Source of the DNA: Gammaproteobacteria bacterium
GTDB taxonomy: Bacteria > Pseudomonadota > Gammaproteobacteria > Cardiobacteriales > Wohlfahrtiimonadaceae
Direction of reading: 5' to 3'
Length of the DNA stretch: 13,763 bases
Assembly: GCA_003864535.1 (NCBI GenBank)
Contig: BHEQ01000026.1
Coordinates: forward strand, 1 to 13,763
The notes below the pieces were generated by a model. The model had not been told where the DNA came from. It was given only the letters and a program-made list of their open reading frames with translations, and did not search any database. Both the position numbers and the translations under genes were made by a program. Within the stretch, counting starts at the first letter, position 1, and each line of letters begins with the position of its first letter. Below are positions 5,946 to 13,681 of this stretch, one piece after another.

Positions 5946-7991
5946 ATGTCCAAAACTACCAGAAAATCATTTTTATCAAATTTTAAAACTCCAATTCATT
6001 TATTCTTAATTGCATTATGTTTTTCTATTTTTCAAATCACCATGGCAGCGTATCATCCTGTTTCTTCACAAGTATTACGCGCAATACATGTGGGATTTTT
6101 ATTATTGATTGTATTTGTTGGATATCCATTGTGGGGCAATAAAGACACACATCAACCTAATCTTATTATTGGATTTACTTTAGGAGGATTAGGTTTTTTT
6201 ACAGGTATTTATCAATGGCTTTATGAAGGTGATTTGATTCAAAGATCAGGTGAATTGATTGCATCTGACTGGTTGATTGGCACAGTCTTAATTCTATTAA
6301 TCTTTGAAGCAGCAAGACGTGTGATGGGGATTGCACTTCCCATAATTTGCAGTATTTTTCTAGCTTATGCTTTATTTGGTGAATATCTACCGGGAGAATG
6401 GGCGCATCGCGGTTATGATGTTGAACAAGTTATTAATCAATTAGCCTTTGGAACTGAAGGCTTTTATGGCTCTCCAACCTATGTTTCTGCTACTTATATT
6501 TTCTTATTTATATTATTTGGTTCATTTTTAGAACAAGCTGGGATGACCAAATTATTTACTGATTTTGCGATGGGTTTAGTTGGGCATAAATTAGGCGGGC
6601 CTGCCAAAGTATCAGTTTTCTCCTCTGCATTAATGGGGACAATTACTGGCTCAGGCGTTGCCAATGTGGTGACTACAGGGCAATTTACGATCCCTTTAAT
6701 GAAACGTTTTGGCTATAAATCAGCCTTTGCAGGAGGAGTTGAAGCAACAGCGTCTATGGGTAGCCAAATGATGCCGCCTGTGATGGGAGCTGTTGCATTT
6801 ATTATGGCAGAAACCATTAATGTTCCTTTCCTTGATATTGCAAAAGCTGCGTTAATTCCTGCGTTACTTTATTTTGGCTCTGTATTTTGGATGGTGCATT
6901 TAGAAGCAAAAGCCTCAAATCTAAAAGGATTACCTAAATCTGAATGCCCAAATCCATGGTTAGCGGTGAAACAGCGGTGGTATCTACTTATTCCTTTATT
7001 TGTTTTAATCTATCTTCTTTTTTCTGGTAGAACACCGATGTATGCAGGCACAGCTGGACTTGCTTTAACCATAATGGTGATTTTAGGCTCGGCTATTATT
7101 TTAAAATTTAATCAAAAAGGGATGAGAATCATTTTTTGGATTATTTTAGGATTATGCGCAAGTTTATTATTCAAATATGGGATTAGCGCAGCACTTTTAG
7201 TCATTTTAGGGCTTATTGTTTTATGCTTGATTTCAAAAGGTGGCAGGCAAACTTTAATTGTCTGTATCAATGCATTAGTAGAAGGGGCGCAACATGCTGT
7301 TCCTGTAGGCATTGCTTGTGCTCTAGTTGGGGTCATTATTGGCGTTGTCTCTCTAACTGGGATTGCACCGAGCTTTGCGGGTGCAATTTTGTCGATAGGA
7401 GAAAATAATTTAATGCTCTCCTTATTGCTAACCATGCTCACTTGCTTGATTTTGGGTATGGGGATTCCTACTATTCCTAATTATATTATCACCAGTTCGA
7501 TTGCCGCTCCTGCATTATTAGCTTTAGGTGTTCCTCTAATCGTCTCACACATGTTTGTGTTTTATTTTGGGATATTAGCTGATTTAACGCCTCCCGTTGC
7601 TCTAGCGTGTTTTGCAGCCTCGCCAATTGCGAAAGAAACTGGCTTAAAAATTAGCCTTTGGGCAATGCGAATTGCTATAGCAGGCTTTATTGTACCGTTT
7701 ATGGCGGTTTATACTCCTGCATTAATGCTGCAAGGCGGCTCTTTATGGTTAACAGCTTATGTAGTGTTAAAAGCAATGCTCGCAATTATGTTGTGGGGAA
7801 TTGCAACTATTGGTTTTTGGCACTTAAAGCTTTATATCTGGGAGCGTGTTTTAGCACTTGCTATTGGCGCAGCTTTAGTTTTAGCCTATCCACTTACGGA
7901 TGAGATTGGTTTTGGATGTGCTTTGATTTTATTGAGCTTGCATTATTATCGAAGCCGTTTGGCAAAACTTAATTTAAAGACTTCTTTATAA
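5946..7991 (+). CDS. TRAP transporter permease, fused 4TM/12TM (DctQM) type
   Basis: Inner-membrane permease in which the small (DctQ-like) and large (DctM-like) TRAP subunits are one chain, as is usual for TAXI systems. It should use an ion gradient to import the substrate delivered by the upstream receptor. The 681 aa chain is almost wholly hydrophobic. The N-terminal four-helix part runs to about residue 150. DctM-type signatures follow: GTITGSGVANVVTTGQF (231-247), EATASMGSQMMPPVMGA (266-282), GMGIPTIPNYIITSSIAAPA (504-523) and DLTPPVALACFAASPIAKE (546-564). An extra hydrophobic stretch (about 365-430) separates the two DctM halves, and further helices follow at the C-terminus. The ribosome site GTGAAG is weak. 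The stop codon overlaps the next gene's start. Confidence 0.95.
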   Translation: MSKTTRKSFLSNFKTPIHLFLIALCFSIFQITMAAYHPVSSQVLRAIHVGFLLLIVFVGYPLWGNKDTHQPNLIIGFTLGGLGFFTGIYQWLYEGDLIQRSGELIASDWLIGTVLILLIFEAARRVMGIALPIICSIFLAYALFGEYLPGEWAHRGYDVEQVINQLAFGTEGFYGSPTYVSATYIFLFILFGSFLEQAGMTKLFTDFAMGLVGHKLGGPAKVSVFSSALMGTITGSGVANVVTTGQFTIPLMKRFGYKSAFAGGVEATASMGSQMMPPVMGAVAFIMAETINVPFLDIAKAALIPALLYFGSVFWMVHLEAKASNLKGLPKSECPNPWLAVKQRWYLLIPLFVLIYLLFSGRTPMYAGTAGLALTIMVILGSAIILKFNQKGMRIIFWIILGLCASLLFKYGISAALLVILGLIVLCLISKGGRQTLIVCINALVEGAQHAVPVGIACALVGVIIGVVSLTGIAPSFAGAILSIGENNLMLSLLLTMLTCLILGMGIPTIPNYIITSSIAAPALLALGVPLIVSHMFVFYFGILADLTPPVALACFAASPIAKETGLKISLWAMRIAIAGFIVPFMAVYTPALMLQGGSLWLTAYVVLKAMLAIMLWGIATIGFWHLKLYIWERVLALAIGAALVLAYPLTDEIGFGCALILLSLHYYRSRLAKLNLKTSL

Positions 7992-8533
7992 TGATATTTT
8001 TTACATCAATTTGTGCGGCAATGAGCCTCCAGATAAGTATAGATCAGCTGGATAATAAAACTAATGATTTAGCTAATTATTTAACTACTGAGTTAATTAA
8101 TGAGTTAAATAATGAATTAAATAATGAGCTAAATATCCCGTTAATCTATGCAATTAAGATACCGCTTAAATCACCATATCTTCAATTAAGCTGGCAACAC
8201 TCGATTGAGAAAACAAAATGGCAAGAGTTTTATACACTGCAAGCGGATGGTTTTTTACTCACTAAAGCGCGTGTTCAAGGCACGGGCGCGGGCATGGAAA
8301 TACCTGATAATGCAGTTTTCAAAAAAACATATTATGAGTATTATCCTAATTTAAAACTAGCCACGCTCACACTTACCTATTCACCTTATACAGCTGATTA
8401 TGAGATTTGTATCTCAGATCAATGCCAAGCACTCTTACAATGGTTACGCTTGAATTTTAAGAGCGCAAACACACAGATAAGCTTAGATTATCAAGCTAGT
8501 TATAAGATTACTCTATCTGTTTTATTAGAATAA
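7991..8533 (+). CDS. DUF1850 protein linked to TAXI-TRAP transporter
   Basis: DUF1850 genes are regularly found beside TAXI-type TRAP permeases; their role is unknown. The ATG shares its A with the permease TAA stop (TAATG), so translation is likely coupled. The 180 aa protein shows the conserved core LSWQHSIEKTKWQEFYTL, then GTGAGMEIP, then YEICISDQCQALLQWLRL. A short hydrophobic start (IFFTSICAAM) could be a weak secretion signal; an internal M11 is an alternative start. Residues 34-49 are four copies of an ELNN-type unit encoded by 12 bp tandem repeats, an unusual low-complexity insert before the conserved domain. Function is not assigned; a role in assembling or tuning the transporter is inferred from linkage only. 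Confidence 0.85.
   Translation: MIFFTSICAAMSLQISIDQLDNKTNDLANYLTTELINELNNELNNELNIPLIYAIKIPLKSPYLQLSWQHSIEKTKWQEFYTLQADGFLLTKARVQGTGAGMEIPDNAVFKKTYYEYYPNLKLATLTLTYSPYTADYEICISDQCQALLQWLRLNFKSANTQISLDYQASYKITLSVLLE
8090..8137 (+). repeat. 12 bp tandem repeat, four units, in the DUF1850 gene
   Basis: The units are GAGTTAATTAAT, GAGTTAAATAAT, GAATTAAATAAT and GAGCTAAATATC, reading ELIN, ELNN, ELNN and ELNI. The unit length is a multiple of three, so changes in copy number would lengthen or shorten the protein without a frameshift. Confidence 0.9.
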
Positions 8534-8558
8534 GCTTGTGTTTGTGCTATTTAAGCGT

Positions 8559-9350
8559 TTAGTGCATTGCAGCTGGCATCGGTGTTGTATCATGATCATG
8601 ATGATTATGCATAGGTGCAGCAGGTTCTGCCATTTGCTCAGGTGTTGGCATTTCCATATTTGTTCCTGATTCATGCTTATGCATTGATCCGCCGCCTGTT
8701 GTTGTAAGATAAAATACAGTCATTGCTAAAATAAGCATACCTGCTATACGTTTTGACCATTTCTTTTGCATAAAAATAGTTAAATGACCTGCCGCAAAAG
8801 CTGCTGCCATCATACTTGGGAGCGTGCCTAATCCAAAACTTAGCATAACTCCAGCACCTTGATGCATACTGCCAGATGTCAAACTAAGAGCTAAAGCAAT
8901 ATAAACCATACCACACGGAAGCCAACCCCATAGCATTCCTGCTAAAAATGCCCCTTTTGAGGATGATATTGGTAATAATTTTCGTGCACTTGGTGAGATA
9001 TATTTCCACAGATAACTCCCGACTTTTTCAAGCGGTGCAAGGATTTTAGGTAAGCCCATAAATTGCAGCGCAATTAAAATCATAAAGGTTGCCGCAGCAT
9101 AGCGTAAAACTTTTTGAGCGACTTTAAGATCACCAGTTTGACTGATTAACACTTGCCCAAGCCCGCCCACAAAAAGTCCAATAATAGTGTAGGTTGAAAT
9201 TCGTCCTAAATTATAAAAAACTGCCATTTGAATACGGCTTAGTTTGGAGTTCATCCCAAGTATCGCTAAAACAGGGGTACACATTGCAAGACAATGTCCA
9301 CTTCCAGCAAGAGCTAGCATAAACGCTGCGCTATAAAGCATATATTCCAT
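8559..9350 (-). CDS. DsbD_2/TauE-like membrane protein with His/Met-rich tail, probable copper handling
   Basis: Inner-membrane protein, 263 aa, of the group usually annotated as sulfite exporter TauE/SafE or cytochrome c biogenesis transmembrane region (DsbD_2). About six membrane segments are visible. The first holds GSGHCLAMC (residues 16-24, H19, C20, C24) and the fourth or so holds LPCG (144-147), both typical of this group and suited to metal or thiol chemistry. The last 43 residues (221-263) are a soluble tail with seven histidines and seven methionines, including HNHHDHD, which suggests copper or similar metal binding. Relatives often sit near cbb3 oxidase assembly genes, but no such gene is in this window. 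The ribosome site AGGA lies 9 nt upstream. It converges on the DUF1850 gene with a 25 bp gap. Substrate is inferred, not shown. Confidence 0.82.
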   Translation of the reverse strand: MEYMLYSAAFMLALAGSGHCLAMCTPVLAILGMNSKLSRIQMAVFYNLGRISTYTIIGLFVGGLGQVLISQTGDLKVAQKVLRYAAATFMILIALQFMGLPKILAPLEKVGSYLWKYISPSARKLLPISSSKGAFLAGMLWGWLPCGMVYIALALSLTSGSMHQGAGVMLSFGLGTLPSMMAAAFAAGHLTIFMQKKWSKRIAGMLILAMTVFYLTTTGGGSMHKHESGTNMEMPTPEQMAEPAAPMHNHHDHDTTPMPAAMH

Positions 9351-9512
9351 AAAGCATAATCCTATTTGTGATGTTATATTTTTAGCATAAATAATAAAGA
9401 GCGCACTTCAACTAGTATTTATTTTTTCATCTTAACAAAATAAAAAAATTTATGCTTATGCACAAAAAACAAAGTTATTTAAAGCGCACAAATCAAAACT
9501 TATGTTTATTTG

Positions 9513-9526
9513 TATCAAAAATGATA
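9513..9526. promoter_or_regulatory. Palindrome TATCA-N4-TGATA upstream of topA
   Basis: A perfect 5+4+5 inverted repeat, TATCAAAAATGATA, lies in the spacer between two divergent genes and just upstream of the probable topA promoter. It has the form of a dimeric-repressor site but matches no operator I can name. In AT-rich DNA such palindromes can arise by chance. Confidence 0.3.
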
Positions 9527-9534
9527 AAAAACAC

Positions 9535-9563
9535 TTGCTCAAAATGCGAATGGTCGCTATTGT
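9535..9563 (+). promoter_or_regulatory. Probable sigma-70 promoter of topA
   Basis: TTGCTC (9535-9540) and TATTGT (9558-9563) are spaced by 17 bp, placing the transcript start about 65 nt before the topA ATG. The -10 box lies inside a small hairpin, CGCTA-TTGTT-TAGCG (9555-9569), followed by TTTT. Ribosome site AGGA is at 9619-9622. Confidence 0.45.
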
Positions 9564-9634
9564 TTAGCGTTTTAAGATGCTTGATAAAGCACTAATCACA
9601 TTAAGATACTAATATTTCAGGATAAATTAAATTC

Positions 9635-12280
9635 ATGTCTAAAACTCTAGTCATTGTTGAATCGCCAGCCAAGGCGAAAACAATTAAAAAATACCTTGGT
9701 GCTCAATATGAAGTTCTTGCATCTTATGGTCATGTCCGTGACTTAATCCCAAAAACAGGCGCGATTGATACTGAAAATGGCTTTAAAATGTTTTATGAAG
9801 TGGTTGAGCGTAATCAAAAACACTTAGATGCAATTAAAAAAGCCTTAAAAGGCTGTGATGCGTTAATGCTCGCAACGGATCCAGATCGCGAAGGCGAGGC
9901 TATTTCTTGGCATATTGAGGATTATTTAAAAGGCACAAAAGCACTTGATAAGAAAACATCTTCTCGGGTTGTCTTTCACGAGATTACTAAAAAAGCCGTG
10001 CAAGATGCAGTTGCAAATCCGCGTGTGATTGATATGGATCTGGTTAATGCCCAGCAAGCACGCCGCGCTTTAGATTATTTAGTCGGCTTTAATTTATCAC
10101 CACTACTTTGGAAAAAAGTGCGCACAGGATTATCCGCAGGGCGGGTACAATCCCCTGCTCTACGCATGATTTGCGAGCGTGAAGATCAGATTCAGGCATT
10201 TATTACACAGGAGTATTGGACGATAGAGTCTGATTTGCAAACAGCTAATGCTAAATCTTTTTTTAAAGGAAAACTTACAGAATATCAAAGCACTAAAGTA
10301 AAACAATTTAGTTTCACCAATGATGAGATGGCAGATAGTGTTAAAGCAACTTTATTAGCTTATTTTGGCACGCAAATTCCTGTGTATAATGTTGAGAAAA
10401 AACAACGTAATCGTCATCCTTCACCGCCTTTTACAACCTCAACGCTGCAACAAGAGGCCTCGCGTAAATTAGGTTTTACCGCATCAAGAACTATGAAAAC
10501 AGCGCAAATGCTATATGAAGGTATTAATTTAGGTTCTGAATCAATCGGTTTGATAACTTATATGCGTACCGATTCAGTAGCCCTTGCTCATGACGCTCTT
10601 AATGAAATCCGCCAATTAATAGACCAGCGTTATGGCGCAGATTATCTCCCTGAGAGTCCAAAATTTTATAAAACAAACGCTAAAAATGCCCAAGAAGCGC
10701 ATGAAGCGGTGCGTCCAACTTCAGTTTTACATATTCCTGAGCAAATTAAATCTTTTTTATCTTCAGATCAATTTAGATTATATGAGCTAATTTGGAAGCG
10801 GACTATCGCTTGCCAGATGATGCCAGCAATTATGAATACAGTTGCAATTGATTTAGGCACAAAAGGTTTACATACTTTTAGGGCGAATGGCTCAACTATC
10901 GCTTTTCCTGGCTTTATCAGCGTTTATATTGAAGGTATTGATGATCAAAAAGAAGAAGATGATAGCGAAGGCAAGATACTGCCTGAAATGAAAATTGGTG
11001 ATTTAGTCAACTTACTTGAAATCATTCCAAATCAACATTTTACCGAGCCGCCACCGCGTTATTCAGAAGCATCTTTAGTTAAAACTTTAGAAGAATACGG
11101 AATTGGCAGACCATCAACATATGCCTCGATTATCTCAACCCTACAAGGGCGTGAATATGTGGTTATGGATGCAAAACGCTTTATTCCAACCGATATCGGG
11201 CGCATTGTTGCACGTTTTTTAGTTGCGCATTTTACGCAATATGTCGATTATGATTTTACGGCTAAATTAGAAGATGATCTTGATGAGGTCTCACGTGGCG
11301 AGAGAGAATGGGTGCCACTTCTTGAAGCTTTTTGGACACCATTTATTGCATTATGTAAAGACAAAGAAGTGTCAGTTTCAAGAGCAGATGTTGCCCAAGC
11401 ACGCGAACTTGGGATAGATCCAGCTTCTGGTAAACCAGTTTCAGCACGGCTTGGACGCTATGGACCTTTTGTCCAAATTGGAGATAAAGATGATGAAGAG
11501 AAGCCAAAATTTGCTGCACTCAGATCAAATCAGCGCATAGATACGATTACCTTAGAAGAGGCTTTTGTCTTATTTGAGCTCCCACGAACTCTTGGAGAAA
11601 CTGCTGATGGCGATGTAATTAAAGCCAATGTCGGGCGTTTTGGTCCTTATGTTCAATTTGGTAAAAAATATGTATCAATCAAAGAAGATGATCCTTATAC
11701 CATCGAGTTAGATCGAGCTTTAGTGTTGATTGAAGCGTATAAAGTAGCGCAAGCAGCTAAGTTTATTAAAGATTTTGAAGGAACAGAGATTCAAGTTCTT
11801 AATGGGCGCTTTGGTCCGTATATTACAGATGGCGTTAAAAACGCTAAAATCCCTAAAGATATTGATCCTATAAGCCTAAGTTTAGAGCAGTGCCAAGAGT
11901 TAATCGCCAAAGCACCCGCTAAAAAAGGTAAGCCTGGTGCTAAGAAAAAAGCTGCTCCCAAAAAAGCTGCGGCGAAGAAAGCTCCACCTAAAAAAACTGC
12001 AGCTAAGAAAGATACAACTAAGAAAGATGCAACTAAGGCAACTGCAGCTAAGAAAGTTACAGCTAAAAAGGTCGCAACTAAGAAAGTCGCAACTAAAACA
12101 ACTGCCAAGCTAACTCCTACAAGTTCGGATAATGTGGATAATGCAGATAATGTTGATGCTTTAGTAAAACCTAAAAAAGTTGCAGTGAAAAAATCAAGCA
12201 CAGCAACTAAAACAATGGTTCCCAAAAAAGCAGCACCTAAAAAAGCAGCTACTAAAAAGTCTCCCCTAGAACCTTCTTAA
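9635..12280 (+). CDS. topA: DNA topoisomerase I (type IA) with Lys/Ala-rich tail
   Basis: Relaxes negative supercoils by single-strand cutting and rejoining. The Toprim domain shows LVIVESPAKAKTIKKYLG (residues 5-22, E9) and ATDPDREGEA (80-89, D82/D84/E86). The catalytic tyrosine is Y309 in ITYMRTDS. EEYGIGRPSTYA (486-497) is also typical. The usual enteric C-terminal zinc ribbons are absent: there is no CxxC in the protein. Instead there are three topoisomerase C-terminal repeats marked by GRYGPF (607-612), GRFGPY (667-672) and GRFGPY (724-729). Residues 763-881 are a low-complexity tail of Lys, Ala and Thr, like histone H1, interrupted by an acidic patch SSDNVDNADNVDALV (830-844). Such basic tails bind DNA in actinobacterial TopA. 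The likely operon partner follows after 15 nt. The 881 aa total is long for the family because of the tail. Confidence 0.98.
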   Translation: MSKTLVIVESPAKAKTIKKYLGAQYEVLASYGHVRDLIPKTGAIDTENGFKMFYEVVERNQKHLDAIKKALKGCDALMLATDPDREGEAISWHIEDYLKGTKALDKKTSSRVVFHEITKKAVQDAVANPRVIDMDLVNAQQARRALDYLVGFNLSPLLWKKVRTGLSAGRVQSPALRMICEREDQIQAFITQEYWTIESDLQTANAKSFFKGKLTEYQSTKVKQFSFTNDEMADSVKATLLAYFGTQIPVYNVEKKQRNRHPSPPFTTSTLQQEASRKLGFTASRTMKTAQMLYEGINLGSESIGLITYMRTDSVALAHDALNEIRQLIDQRYGADYLPESPKFYKTNAKNAQEAHEAVRPTSVLHIPEQIKSFLSSDQFRLYELIWKRTIACQMMPAIMNTVAIDLGTKGLHTFRANGSTIAFPGFISVYIEGIDDQKEEDDSEGKILPEMKIGDLVNLLEIIPNQHFTEPPPRYSEASLVKTLEEYGIGRPSTYASIISTLQGREYVVMDAKRFIPTDIGRIVARFLVAHFTQYVDYDFTAKLEDDLDEVSRGEREWVPLLEAFWTPFIALCKDKEVSVSRADVAQARELGIDPASGKPVSARLGRYGPFVQIGDKDDEEKPKFAALRSNQRIDTITLEEAFVLFELPRTLGETADGDVIKANVGRFGPYVQFGKKYVSIKEDDPYTIELDRALVLIEAYKVAQAAKFIKDFEGTEIQVLNGRFGPYITDGVKNAKIPKDIDPISLSLEQCQELIAKAPAKKGKPGAKKKAAPKKAAAKKAPPKKTAAKKDTTKKDATKATAAKKVTAKKVATKKVATKTTAKLTPTSSDNVDNADNVDALVKPKKVAVKKSSTATKTMVPKKAAPKKAATKKSPLEPS
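11921..12277 (+). repeat. Low-complexity Lys/Ala-coding repeat in topA
   Basis: Degenerate short units such as GCWACTAAGAAAGTYGC and CCYAAAAAAGCWGC recur and encode AKK, TKK and PKK steps. The strand is strongly purine-rich. The opposite strand is open for 144 codons only as a consequence of this bias. Copy number may vary between strains. Confidence 0.75.
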
Positions 12281-12295
12281 ATAAAGAGACATATT

Positions 12296-13681
12296 ATGAG
12301 CATCCGCATTTTAGTTATTGATGATGAACAAGATATCCGCGAGCTCCTCAAAGATATCTTAGAAGATGAAGGTTTTGAAGTGTCGCTTGCTGGCAATGGT
12401 TTAGATGCACGCACAGCACTAAACACACCGACACCTATGCGTTTGTTTGATCTAATCTTGCTTGATATTTGGATGCCTGATGTGGATGGCATTTCTTTGT
12501 TAAAAGAATGGCGCGAAAGTGAGTATGGATTGCCATGCCCTGTGATTATGATGAGCGGACACGGCACATTAGAGCACGCAATTGAAGCGACGCGTTTGGG
12601 CGCATATGATTTTTTAGAAAAGCCATTAACCCTTGCAAAATTATTGTTAATAGTTAATCGCGCTTTAGAGTCAGATAAATTAAACCGCGAAAAAGTCAGC
12701 CTTAAACGCAAATTTGTACGCTCCTTTGAACCTATCGGGCATAGCCGCTATGTACATAAATTAAAAGAGCAATTGATAAAAGCTGCGAGCTTAGATCAAG
12801 CACCTATTTTACTTTATGGTGAGTCTGGGGTTGGTAAACAAAGTTATGCACAATATATTCATCAACAAAGTGTGCGTAAACATAACTCTTTTGTTACGGT
12901 AAATGTTGCGGCAATCTCTAAAGAAAATGCATCTATTGAATTATTTGGGCATGAAAATGCTGATGGGAGCAATATTTCCTCTGGATTATTTGAACAAGCG
13001 CATGGTGGGATTATTTATCTTAATGATATTGGTAAAATGAATTTAGCTGTTCAAGCAAAAGTAGTATCCACGATTGAAGCTGCTAGCTTTTTTAGAGTTG
13101 GTGGTAAAACTTCTATAAAAATAAATATGCGTATTATTGCAAGCAGTACCGATTCTCTTGAAGAAAAGGTAAAAGCAGGCGAGTTTAGGGAGGATCTATT
13201 TTATCGCTTAAACGTTATTCCAATCACAATCTTGCCTCTGCGCGAGCATGTGGAAGATGTTCCTGCTTTATTAAATCATTATGTGGATTATTTTTTAGAA
13301 GAAGAAGGCTTAAATTATCGTAAGTTTTCTATGTCGGCACAAAATCATTTACGTTCTCATCAGTGGTTAGGTAATATTAGTGAGCTTAAAAATTTAGTCC
13401 AACGCCTTATGATTTTTGGCACAAAGGAAGATATTTCTCTAAATGAAGTTGAAGAGATTCTACAAAGTGATGCTAATCCAAAGGTTAACGAAATAAATGT
13501 TGAAGCTTTATTTTTAGATCTGCCTTTAAAAGAAGCACGTGAACAATTTGAGCGGCATTATTTGCTCGCCCAATTTAAAGATGCTGATGGTAATATTGCC
13601 AAAGTTGCAGATAAAATCAACATAGAAAGAACTAATTTATATCGTAAATTAAAATCTCTAGGAATTAATCCTAAAAAATAA
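12296..13681 (+). CDS. ntrX: NtrX-like response regulator with altered AAA+ ATPase motifs
   Basis: DNA-binding response regulator, 461 aa, with the NtrC/NtrX three-domain layout. The receiver domain (1-125) has D9/D10, phospho-acceptor D57 in LLDIWMPD, S87 and K109, all intact. The AAA+ domain (about 145-375) has Walker A GESGVGKQ (175-182) and the FREDLFYRLNVIPI segment (297-310). The sigma-54 contact motif GAFTGA is missing: after ELFGHE (215-220) the chain reads NADGSNISSGLF. Walker B is YLNDIG where the family usually has FLDEIG. A Fis-type helix-turn-helix ends the protein (about 432-456). It therefore probably does not activate sigma-54 RNA polymerase; it may act on sigma-70 promoters, as described for some NtrX proteins. 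No NtrY sensor kinase is in the window. The gene follows topA after 15 nt with only a weak AAAGAGA ribosome site. Confidence 0.85.
   Translation: MSIRILVIDDEQDIRELLKDILEDEGFEVSLAGNGLDARTALNTPTPMRLFDLILLDIWMPDVDGISLLKEWRESEYGLPCPVIMMSGHGTLEHAIEATRLGAYDFLEKPLTLAKLLLIVNRALESDKLNREKVSLKRKFVRSFEPIGHSRYVHKLKEQLIKAASLDQAPILLYGESGVGKQSYAQYIHQQSVRKHNSFVTVNVAAISKENASIELFGHENADGSNISSGLFEQAHGGIIYLNDIGKMNLAVQAKVVSTIEAASFFRVGGKTSIKINMRIIASSTDSLEEKVKAGEFREDLFYRLNVIPITILPLREHVEDVPALLNHYVDYFLEEEGLNYRKFSMSAQNHLRSHQWLGNISELKNLVQRLMIFGTKEDISLNEVEEILQSDANPKVNEINVEALFLDLPLKEAREQFERHYLLAQFKDADGNIAKVADKINIERTNLYRKLKSLGINPKK

Noticed and set aside
7112..7441. 109-codon minus-strand open frame inside the TRAP permease gene
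   Set aside because: It lies wholly within a well-supported membrane protein gene and shows no recognisable domain.
9358..9400. CCTATTTGTGAT near 9361 as another copy of the element's right end
   Set aside because: It shares an 11 bp match with copy 2 but lacks the GATGTG signature, the hairpin and an opposite end, so it is taken as chance.
11791..12225. 144-codon minus-strand open frame opposite the topA tail
   Set aside because: It is made of repeated Ala, Phe, Leu and Val codons that mirror the Lys/Ala repeat of topA; no ribosome site or independent coding signal.
12277..12711. 144-codon minus-strand open frame opposite the 5' part of ntrX
   Set aside because: It is the antisense of a conserved receiver domain and has no start signal or family features.
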